Source of the DNA: Chryseobacterium aahli
Lineage (GTDB): Bacteria > Bacteroidota > Bacteroidia > Flavobacteriales > Weeksellaceae
Length of the DNA stretch: 64,000 nucleotides
Reading direction: 5' to 3'
Assembly: GCF_022699665.1 (NCBI RefSeq)
Contig: NZ_JALDNB010000003.1
Coordinates: 494,635-558,634, forward strand
The position numbers and the translations under genes were made by a program. Of the stretch, positions 8,487 through 15,638 are shown in pieces; the first letter of the stretch is position 1, and the number at the start of each line of letters is the position of its first letter. Under the pieces are notes generated by a model. The model was given only the letters and a program-made list of their open reading frames with translations. It did no database searches and was not told where the DNA came from.

Positions 8487-9047
8487 TTAAATCCATCCCA
8501 CTTTTTTTCTCCATAAGAGATAGTCTGGATTTTCATTCTCGATCCTTTCAATATCTTCAATCGGAAGAATGCGGTCGATTTCTTCAAGGGATAAAATTGG
8601 TAAATTGTTTTTGATCCTTAACTCGTTGATTTGATCCTTGTTGATGACAGGGTAGATGGTGCCATCTGAATTGAGCTGTGTTGCAAATTTCTGTGGTTTT
8701 CCCTGAAAAAATTGTATCCTGTCGAAGAGATAGGCACGATCCTTTAAATCATTGTCATTGCTGTTTTCAAGCATCAACTGGTAAGCCTCTTTCATAAATT
8801 CGGGTTCTGCAATGGCGTGTTGGATGATCAGCCAGGCAGCTTTATTTGCCTCCTTCCCAACTTTTGAGATGGTAGGGAAACCGATCAGCCGAATGATCTC
8901 TCTCAGCTTTTGTGCATTACGCCGATGAACACTTTCCATCTCGGGATGATATCCCCCTGAAAGTTTGTTCTCTTTTAATAATCTATCCCTTACTGACAAA
9001 TCATATTCAGATAATTCTAATAATTGCCTGGAAAAGTTATTTTTCAT
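8487..9047 (-). CDS. DUF6624 domain protein
   Basis: 186 residues, cytoplasmic. The DUF6624 layout is visible: RRNAQKLREIIRLIGFPTIS, KVGKEANKAAWLIIQHAIAE, AYLFDRIQFFQGKPQKFATQ, with the conserved AWLIxQHA and YLxDRI-G-Q-TQ patterns. Function is unknown; members are scattered in Bacteroidota as single genes. The upstream region has only a CAAATATA box at 9090-9097 (TATATTTG on the minus strand) without a good partner. Confidence 0.7.
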   Translation of the reverse strand: MKNNFSRQLLELSEYDLSVRDRLLKENKLSGGYHPEMESVHRRNAQKLREIIRLIGFPTISKVGKEANKAAWLIIQHAIAEPEFMKEAYQLMLENSNDNDLKDRAYLFDRIQFFQGKPQKFATQLNSDGTIYPVINKDQINELRIKNNLPILSLEEIDRILPIEDIERIENENPDYLLWRKKVGWI

Positions 9048-9186
9048 TAAATGGAAATTTTAGTTAGAATAAATTCACTTTGTTTAAATCAAATATAAGA
9101 ATTTACAATTTACCTTGTTGTGCTAATGCCCGTCTGATAAATTGCCTATACCGATAAAAAAAGGTATTTTAATATCTCATCTGAGT

Positions 9187-10257
9187 TTATTTATCTTTAG
9201 AATTTTCCAGACTTAGTTTCGCGATATCTTTAACAAGTTGGGTAGGGGAATTACAATCGCAATTACTGAATCCAACTACATAAATGTCTTTTTCAGGAAT
9301 ATAAACTGCCATAGATTTGAATCCGAAAATGCTTCCGCCGTGTTCACGAGTCGGAGTTCCATTGATGTTCTTTAGGTGCCATCCGTATCCGTATTCTATT
9401 TCCTGACCATTATTAAGCTTGTATTTGGTAAAAGCCTTTGTCTCTTCTTTTGAAGTTAATAATAGATTATGATTTAAGGCATTCTGCCATTTCAGCATAT
9501 CATCCAAAGTCGACATGAGTGAACCGGAGGAAAAAGGAACACTGAAATTGATCATTGTTTTATTCACGTAGCCTGAACTTTTTTTGTGGTAACCAAATGC
9601 CCTGTTTTTTATAATTTTCCTGTCGCTGGCGTAAAAAGAATTTGTCATTTCTGCTTTGTCAAATATATTCTTCTTAATAAAATCTTCGTATGATCCTCCA
9701 GATGCCAATTCAATGATATAACCTAAAACCACATACCCTGAATTATTATAGTCGAATTTTTCTCTTGGAGCAAAATCCACCGGTTCATTCTTAAAGAAAT
9801 CGACCATTTGTTCCGGCGTCATTTCCTTTTGAGCAATGTCTTGCAATGCTTTCATTTTCGTAAAATCCTTGATACCGGAAGTGTGGGTCAAAAGATCATG
9901 AATAGTGATCTTATCTCCATTGGGATAAGAGGGAATGTATTTCGAAACAGCATCACTTACCTTTAATTTTCCATGTTCTTCTAACATCAAAATGGCTATT
10001 GCCGTGAACTGTTTGGTCATAGAACCAATCTGGAATACACTGTTTGTATTCAGTTGGGAGTCCAATTCAAGGTTTGCCATTCCGAAGGCTTTTTTATAAA
10101 TAGGTTTCCCTTTTTTCGCAATAAGGAAAACACCGCCCGGTCCATTGATTTCTTTGAATTCTGCTTGGATCAGACTGTCGATTTTTCGATTCAGATCTTG
10201 AGCATTCGATACAATCGAAAACAATACGATAAAGCATAATAAAAATAATCTTTGCAT
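9187..10257 (-). CDS. Secreted serine hydrolase, beta-lactamase class C fold
   Basis: 356 residues with a signal peptide (MQRLFLLCFIVLFSIVSNAQ). Active-site motifs: SMTK in QIGSMTKQFTAIAIL, YNN in FDYNNSGYVVLGYI, HGG in EHGGSIFGFKSM. It lacks the extra C-terminal beta domain of the member at 3163-4539, and is therefore about 100 residues shorter. Periplasmic hydrolase of unknown substrate. TATCTTTG (minus strand, 10282-10275) lies 18 bases before the start and could be its promoter box, though the nearest TTG is 26 bases away. Confidence 0.88.
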   Translation of the reverse strand: MQRLFLLCFIVLFSIVSNAQDLNRKIDSLIQAEFKEINGPGGVFLIAKKGKPIYKKAFGMANLELDSQLNTNSVFQIGSMTKQFTAIAILMLEEHGKLKVSDAVSKYIPSYPNGDKITIHDLLTHTSGIKDFTKMKALQDIAQKEMTPEQMVDFFKNEPVDFAPREKFDYNNSGYVVLGYIIELASGGSYEDFIKKNIFDKAEMTNSFYASDRKIIKNRAFGYHKKSSGYVNKTMINFSVPFSSGSLMSTLDDMLKWQNALNHNLLLTSKEETKAFTKYKLNNGQEIEYGYGWHLKNINGTPTREHGGSIFGFKSMAVYIPEKDIYVVGFSNCDCNSPTQLVKDIAKLSLENSKDK

Positions 10258-10496
10258 AGTGGTGTAATTTTACACAAAGATATATTTATTTTTTAATACT
10301 ATGTAATACAAAGTAGTAAATTAATTTTTTATTTTTCATCCCGTAAACAAGGAGGGAAAGTTATGTTTTATGATTATTATGATAGTCTTGCTAATATTGA
10401 TTTTATTTTCTACTATACTTGAAACTAAGTCTCTAGCAATATAAAAAAAAACTATTCATTAAAATTGTTTCATGCCTTTTAGGTATTTGTCATATT

Positions 10497-10586
10497 CTAC
10501 AGCATAGTAAGATCTGCAAGTTTATTCAGGTCATCCACAAAAGTGTTCGAAAACTGCATTTCTCGGGTCACTTTTAAGCCAAACAA
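10497..10586 (-). pseudogene. Relic coding tail, repeat family 1 (copy 1)
   Basis: A 29-codon open stretch ending in TAG reads LFGLKVTREMQFSNTFVDDL and then NKLADLTML. Related stretches occur at 35181-35294 and 47212-47262, sharing the core FSxTFVxDLN. The bases differ between copies mostly at third codon positions, so the family was once coding. It lies in the 331-base gap between a serine hydrolase and the phosphoesterase; nothing else is seen in that gap. Confidence 0.45.
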
Positions 10587-10588
10587 CG

Positions 10589-12400
10589 CTAATCAGTTTT
10601 TAATTTTACAATCTCCCTTTTCTCAAAATTAATTTTGAAATGGTCTGCGGGATCTCCCGAAAATAGTTTATTTAAAATTTTGAAGAATGTTTTCAGCTGA
10701 TTTAGAAATTCATCTTCTGTATTCACTTTTTCGAAATTTTCGTGCAAAATTTTGAATTGTGAAAGGCGTTTTTCAGGAATGTCTTTTTTTGCTAATTCGT
10801 CTGCAGACTGTAATTGATAAAGATTTAGTAAAGCATCTTCAAAATTCCATGTTTTAAATTTTTCTGCATTTATTTTATTTGAATTTGCAGTGTCAATACT
10901 TAAATAAAGTAAATCTTCTCCTGAAAGTTTGGAAGCTTCCTCAATAAAATCTTTAGGCCACTCTGAAGGAACAAATCTCAATCGCACCAGTTCTTTTAAA
11001 TGAAATAATGTGAAATCGTGATAATTCTTTGTTTTTAAAATGTCAATGTTCCAGATATCTTTTGTATTCTGATTTTTTAAAGCATCAAACTCTTTCAGAT
11101 ACAAAGGAAATAGCTCATCAAAACGTGGAACATCAGTAATAGAAACCGTTTCTACTTCAAAATCAGCGGGAGAATTCACCGTTAAAATTTTATATCCCGG
11201 AAGATAAGCTGCCAACGAAGGAACCTGAATGTTGACCAGCATTTTTCCGTTTTCAAACTTTTTGATTCCGGTATCGTTGATGTGCATGTGACCTGCGAAA
11301 TGAAGTTTCAGTCCTGCATCAGCAAAAACCTGAGCAACCTGATCATTTGGTACTCTGTCAAGCTGCCATTTATTTTTACCTAATAAATTTTTAATATCTT
11401 CAGAAGCACCGTCATTGTAATCAAGCATAGGGTAATGTGTAAATGCAATGAGAATTTTGTGGTTTTTTTCTGCTTCTTTCGAAATATTTTTCACCCAATC
11501 AATCAAATGTTTTTTATTGGTAAGTACATTGTTGTATCCAACGGAAGCACCATGAAAATTATCGGGATTTGTTGGATTTCCATTACTATTTTTTGGCAAA
11601 TAGGTATTTCCGTCAATTGCTAAAAGCCAAATTCCTTTTATAGGTTCTACCACATAACTCAAATCAGGAACAGAAAATCCTTGACTAACTTCATACATTC
11701 TGTTGGAATATTCTGAACTTTTTAAAGCCTTTTTAAAACTATAATCTTTGTAAGGATTATGATTAAATGGAGTTTCCCAAAACAGATCTTTTTCAGAAGG
11801 GGAGAACCCAAATTCTTTGAGCTCGTTCATAATTTCAAGATAGCCAGACATCGCAATATCTTTGGTTATGAAGGTTTCCTGACCATTATTTTGAACTAAA
11901 TTTTTATTACTGAAAATGTTAACAGGGCTTCCATTTTCGCCTAAAAAATCAGATTTACCACCATCCTTCAAAAACGGACTTACCGGATCGTGATTTCCTG
12001 TAGTAATAAAAAACTTTATCCCATACTTTTTCTCATACTCATTTAAAATCCGTTTTAATCCTCTTAAATTGTAGGCTTGTCCATCATCAGTATAATCACC
12101 GGGAAGTGCGACGATTTTAATTCCCCGTTTTGCTACATCATCCAAAGCTGCCAGAAAAGCAAAATAATTTTCATTAAAAATTCTTGTCGAATGGAGCTGA
12201 GAATCCATTGTTCTCAATAAGGTTTTCTTTTTGGTTTTTAGATTTTCTACTCCTCTGAATGTATTATCTGAAAAGTCTCCGTAAAGATCCTGAAAATGAA
12301 CATCTGCCAAAAAGGCTATTTGAATTGCCTTATGTTGTGCAAATACGTTTAGGGAAAGCAGTAAAGCAACTAAAACATGAATAGAAAAATGTTTTTTCAA
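10589..12400 (-). CDS. Secreted calcineurin-like metallophosphoesterase
   Basis: 603 residues with signal peptide (MKKHFSIHVLVALLLSLNVFAQ). The dinuclear-metal motifs of the calcineurin-like fold are in order: FLADVHF (D-x-H), LPGDYTDDG (GDxxD), TTGNHDP (GNHD), FTHYPM (H) and FAGHMHIND (GHxH). A long alpha-helical C-terminal region of about 200 residues follows. It should cleave phosphomonoesters or diesters in the periplasm. It stands last in a three-gene minus-strand run of phosphatases opposite SusC/SusD, suggesting a role in taking phosphate from organic compounds. Confidence 0.88.
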   Translation of the reverse strand: MKKHFSIHVLVALLLSLNVFAQHKAIQIAFLADVHFQDLYGDFSDNTFRGVENLKTKKKTLLRTMDSQLHSTRIFNENYFAFLAALDDVAKRGIKIVALPGDYTDDGQAYNLRGLKRILNEYEKKYGIKFFITTGNHDPVSPFLKDGGKSDFLGENGSPVNIFSNKNLVQNNGQETFITKDIAMSGYLEIMNELKEFGFSPSEKDLFWETPFNHNPYKDYSFKKALKSSEYSNRMYEVSQGFSVPDLSYVVEPIKGIWLLAIDGNTYLPKNSNGNPTNPDNFHGASVGYNNVLTNKKHLIDWVKNISKEAEKNHKILIAFTHYPMLDYNDGASEDIKNLLGKNKWQLDRVPNDQVAQVFADAGLKLHFAGHMHINDTGIKKFENGKMLVNIQVPSLAAYLPGYKILTVNSPADFEVETVSITDVPRFDELFPLYLKEFDALKNQNTKDIWNIDILKTKNYHDFTLFHLKELVRLRFVPSEWPKDFIEEASKLSGEDLLYLSIDTANSNKINAEKFKTWNFEDALLNLYQLQSADELAKKDIPEKRLSQFKILHENFEKVNTEDEFLNQLKTFFKILNKLFSGDPADHFKINFEKREIVKLKTD

Positions 12401-12431
12401 AACTGTATATTTTAGAAAAATAATTAGAATA

Positions 12432-14213
12432 CTAATTTACTTTCAAAACTTTTAATATTTTATGGAAAATCTCATTATTCTCGTATACTCCCGTAAAAAT
12501 TTCTGAGCCGGAACCGTAGGAAAACACAGGAATTAATGTAGCCGAGTGATCATCTGTCGTAAAATCACCTTCAATAGTGCTCGTTTTCAGATCACCATGA
12601 GGAATACTAAAACCACCTGTCTCGTGATCTGCAGTAATGATCACCAAAGTCCCTGGGTTTTGATCTGCAAACTGTACTGCTTTTGTAATTGCCCTGTCAA
12701 AATCAATACCTTCAGTAACGATGGTTCCTACATTATTGCTGTGACCGCCGCTGTCAATTTGCGCCGCCTCAATCATGATGAAGAATGGTTTTTTCTTGCT
12801 TTTTAAAAATTGAAGCCCACTTTCTACAGTTTCGGCCAAAAGATTGCCTCGGCCTTTCAAAACTTGCGGAACGCCGTTATCGGAAAGAAAGTATGCCAAA
12901 CGATCTGCTTTACTTTCTGCAATATCTTTTGTGTTTTGCGCTAATTTAAAATCATTCAGACCAGAAACTTTAGATTTACCACCTGCTGCAAAAAAGTTAA
13001 GTTTTGATTTTGGTAAATCTTGAGCAATTTCCTTTTCCATACCGCGGTCTTCTTGATGAGCATAAAATGCAGAAGGTGTAGCTCCTACAATTTCGTCAGT
13101 CGTAATAATTCCTGTGCTAAAACCTTTTTCTGAAAGAATTTCGGTAAGGTTTGCGGTTTTTTGTCCCTCAGAATCTACTCCGATAAATCTGTTTTTTGTT
13201 TTCTTTCCGGTTGCAAAAGCGGTTGCTCCTGCTGCAGAATCTGTAGTGAAATTGTCAGTGGAAGAAGTTTTAATTAATCCAATATTTTTAAGCTGTGTTA
13301 AAGTAAGTTCACCTTTATTTGCTAAAACGGATGAAGAAATTTGTGAAAGACCATTTCCGTCACCGATTAATAAAATAACATTTTTCACAGGAATATTTTT
13401 TTTCAGATAGGAAAATTTAGGTTGATAAACTTCTGAAAACAGATTATTCCTAAAAGTTCTTTTCTCCAAAGAATTTACATATTGCACACATTCTTTCGGA
13501 TGATCTGTATTAATAAAATCAACACCGTTGTGTGTGAAAAATTCCCATGAAGTTTTCCCGTCGGGAATCGCCCAGAACCTGAATGGTTTCCCAAAAGATT
13601 TCGCTTTTTTGATGACTTCTGTTATTTTCGGCAAATCTTCTTCTGTTAAGCCTCCTTTACCGTTCCATTTAGAATACTGCGGGAAGCTTAAACTTACCAA
13701 GGCAACTTTCTTCCATTGATCAGCTGTTAAATTATCCAATTTTTGATAATCAAAGACAATGAATTCAGGATAAGAAGCATAGTCTTCCGGTTTTGGCTGA
13801 TTTCCTGAAATAACAAAGCTTACTTTTTTTTGAGCAGTCAATGCAGGATATTTCTCAATCGATTTTACAATCTGTTGCAAGGTTGTTTTTGCATCTGTCT
13901 TTATGTCAATCAAAATCTGTAGAGATTCCTGCGTAATCATGTTCATTCCTAAAGCTTTATCAATAGGATTCAAATATAAACTTTCAAAAGTCCGTTCTTT
14001 GGTTATGTTTTTTTTGTCGTGGGCTACAAAAAGCTCGTTGTTTTCAAGAAAAACATCCACTTCAATTGAATTTGTACCCGAACCTAACGCATACCAAAAT
14101 GGGATTTTCTGTTCGTAATCATTGTGAGAATGTACTTTTGTGGTTTGACCAAAAACAGTCGCTACAAAAAGAAGAGTGATAAAGGCTGTATTTTTTTTTA
14201 AATGTAAGCACAT
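12432..14213 (-). CDS. Fusion of a GDPD-like phosphodiesterase and an alkaline phosphatase
   Basis: 593 residues, signal peptide at the N-terminus (ITLLFVATVFGQ). Residues about 25-250 resemble the TIM-barrel glycerophosphodiester/PI phosphodiesterases: KVHSHNDYEQ, NSIEVDVFLENNELFVAHD, FINTDHP near the end. Residues about 275-593 are an alkaline phosphatase: VILLIGDGNGLSQ (metal Asp), TDSAAGATAFATG with the serine nucleophile, QIDSGGHSNN and ITADHETGGFS with metal ligands. One chain could release an alcohol from a phosphodiester and then free phosphate. It is 21 bases from the next phosphatase gene, so co-transcribed. Confidence 0.85.
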   Translation of the reverse strand: MCLHLKKNTAFITLLFVATVFGQTTKVHSHNDYEQKIPFWYALGSGTNSIEVDVFLENNELFVAHDKKNITKERTFESLYLNPIDKALGMNMITQESLQILIDIKTDAKTTLQQIVKSIEKYPALTAQKKVSFVISGNQPKPEDYASYPEFIVFDYQKLDNLTADQWKKVALVSLSFPQYSKWNGKGGLTEEDLPKITEVIKKAKSFGKPFRFWAIPDGKTSWEFFTHNGVDFINTDHPKECVQYVNSLEKRTFRNNLFSEVYQPKFSYLKKNIPVKNVILLIGDGNGLSQISSSVLANKGELTLTQLKNIGLIKTSSTDNFTTDSAAGATAFATGKKTKNRFIGVDSEGQKTANLTEILSEKGFSTGIITTDEIVGATPSAFYAHQEDRGMEKEIAQDLPKSKLNFFAAGGKSKVSGLNDFKLAQNTKDIAESKADRLAYFLSDNGVPQVLKGRGNLLAETVESGLQFLKSKKKPFFIMIEAAQIDSGGHSNNVGTIVTEGIDFDRAITKAVQFADQNPGTLVIITADHETGGFSIPHGDLKTSTIEGDFTTDDHSATLIPVFSYGSGSEIFTGVYENNEIFHKILKVLKVN

Positions 14214-14234
14214 AAGATTGTAATAAAATTCAAA

Positions 14235-15362
14235 TTATTTAATAGAAATTCCGTTTTTTTTCAACGCTTCAACAAGCTTGTGATAGATTGTGTTGTTTGG
14301 GTAAACGCCAGAGAAAAGCTCTTGATTTTTTCCCATCGCAAAAACAGGAACCAAAGCCGCTGTATGTTGATTGTCGATGAAATTCACCTGCACTTTATTT
14401 CCGATTTCTTTTTCCTTCCCTGTCACCGGATCTTTTTCCGAATATTTTCCGATGCTTGCACCGCCTGTTTCATGATCTGCTGTAACAATTAATAATGTAT
14501 TTGGATTTTTTTTGATGAATTCCATCACCATACCGATGGTTTTGTCGAAGTCTAAAACTTCTTTCACCATCATTTCACCATCTTTTGCATGACCGCCCCA
14601 ATCGATAAACGAACCTTCCACCATAAGAAAGAATGGTTTATTATTCTTTGATAAATAATCTAAAGCCATCTGAGTAGCTTGAGGAAGGAAATCGCCTCTT
14701 CCCTGAACTTTATTTGGAAGCTCGTCCTGCGCTAACAGGTAAAAGTTGTTTTTGTTTTGAATAGGTTTTGAAAGTTTCAGAGTGTCTATATTATAATTGA
14801 GTTTTTTAAATTCATTCAAAAGATTTTTTCCGTCTTTTCTTTTGTTGAAAAATTTTAAACCGCCGCCTGCTAAGAAATTTACGTTTGCTTTTACCAAATC
14901 TAGCGCAATATCCTCGTGAAGATCTCTGTCTTTTACGTGAGCATAATAAGAAGCGGGTGTTGCGTGAGTAATGCTCGTTAAACTAACCAATCCTGTTTGG
15001 TAATTTTTTTTCTGAAGCTGTTCTAATATAGTGGGTAATGCAATTGAATCTTTATCGACACCAATAGCACGTTTGTAAGTTTTTTCTCCTGTAGATAAAG
15101 CGGTTGCTCCGGCTGCAGAATCGGTAACCCAATCACTGATTGAGGAAGTTTCTGAAAGACCAACAATTTTAAACTTCTGAAAGTGGGGTTCTGAATTTCC
15201 AAAATAGAATGCTGAAGTGACTTGAGAAACACCCATCCCGTCACCAATCATAAAAATAATATTAAGCGGTTTTTGGGTTTGAGCTTTAATTAATGCTGTA
15301 AAAAGAAGCAAAGAATATAAAATTACTTTATTGAATTTGGTAATTGTGCAAATAAATTTCAT
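14235..15362 (-). CDS. Alkaline phosphatase (PhoA family)
   Basis: 375 residues with a signal peptide ending near KAQT. Alkaline phosphatase motifs: IIFMIGDGMGVSQ (metal-binding Asp), TDSAAGATALSTG with the nucleophile serine, THATPASYYAHVKDRD, DWGGHAKD, and VTADHETGGASIG with the C-terminal histidine metal ligands. A zinc-dependent periplasmic phosphomonoesterase. First gene of the leftward phosphatase run; a TTG-N16-TAATTTTG promoter lies just upstream and the intergenic region to SusC holds Pho-box-like repeats, in keeping with phosphate-starvation control. Confidence 0.93.
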   Translation of the reverse strand: MKFICTITKFNKVILYSLLLFTALIKAQTQKPLNIIFMIGDGMGVSQVTSAFYFGNSEPHFQKFKIVGLSETSSISDWVTDSAAGATALSTGEKTYKRAIGVDKDSIALPTILEQLQKKNYQTGLVSLTSITHATPASYYAHVKDRDLHEDIALDLVKANVNFLAGGGLKFFNKRKDGKNLLNEFKKLNYNIDTLKLSKPIQNKNNFYLLAQDELPNKVQGRGDFLPQATQMALDYLSKNNKPFFLMVEGSFIDWGGHAKDGEMMVKEVLDFDKTIGMVMEFIKKNPNTLLIVTADHETGGASIGKYSEKDPVTGKEKEIGNKVQVNFIDNQHTAALVPVFAMGKNQELFSGVYPNNTIYHKLVEALKKNGISIK

Positions 15363-15406
15363 AATGTTTGATTTGTTGATAATTTGAATTGAGATGAAAT
15401 TAGGTG

Positions 15407-15433
15407 CAAAATTACTTACAAATCATGTTTCAA
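15407..15433 (-). promoter_or_regulatory. Promoter of the phosphatase run
   Basis: On the minus strand TTG (15433-15431), 16 bases, TAATTTTG (15414-15407), close to the Bacteroidota promoter consensus; about 45 bases lie between it and the alkaline phosphatase ATG. Confidence 0.5.
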
Positions 15434-15547
15434 AAACTGTTGCTATAAATCATAGACCCAATATTAACTGATAGTTTATTGATTTGGAGTTTCTTAAAAA
15501 AAAGTTGGTTGTAAAAGTTTATAGAAATTTAATTTTCAACAATAAAA

Positions 15548-15597
15548 TTCACATTGTATTAACTTTTTAATATTCATTTATTAAAGCTTAATTAACA
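15548..15597 (+). promoter_or_regulatory. Pho-box-like array of 11-bp-phased hexamers
   Basis: Hexamers at exactly 11-bp steps: TTCACA (15548), TTAACT (15559), ATATTC (15570), TTAAAG (15581), TTAACA (15592). Four of five fit the TT(A/T/C)ACA-like unit with five-base spacers that PhoP/PhoB-type regulators bind as direct repeats. The array ends 21 bases before the TAATTTTG box in front of SusC and lies between two sets of phosphate-related genes. The region is AT-rich, so chance remains possible. Confidence 0.45.
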
Positions 15598-15618
15598 TAT
15601 TCTGGCGTTTGGCAAACC

Positions 15619-15626
15619 TAATTTTG
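15619..15626 (+). promoter_or_regulatory. TAATTTTG box in front of susC
   Basis: TAATTTTG fits the TAnnTTTG element. No TTG stands at the usual distance upstream, which is common for activator-dependent promoters. The messenger would have a very short, A-rich leader before the ATG at 15639. Confidence 0.45.
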
Positions 15627-15638
15627 CACAAAAAAAGA

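Noticed and set aside
10275..10282. TATCTTTG as promoter of the serine hydrolase at 9187-10257
   Set aside because: The nearest TTG is 26 bases away, outside the usual range; kept only as a remark in that gene.
13114..13410. 98-codon frame opposite the phosphatase fusion
   Set aside because: Antisense shadow of a clearly coding gene.
15609..15638. TTG at 15609 as start of susC
   Set aside because: It precedes the TAATTTTG box, and only the ATG at 15639 gives a proper signal peptide.
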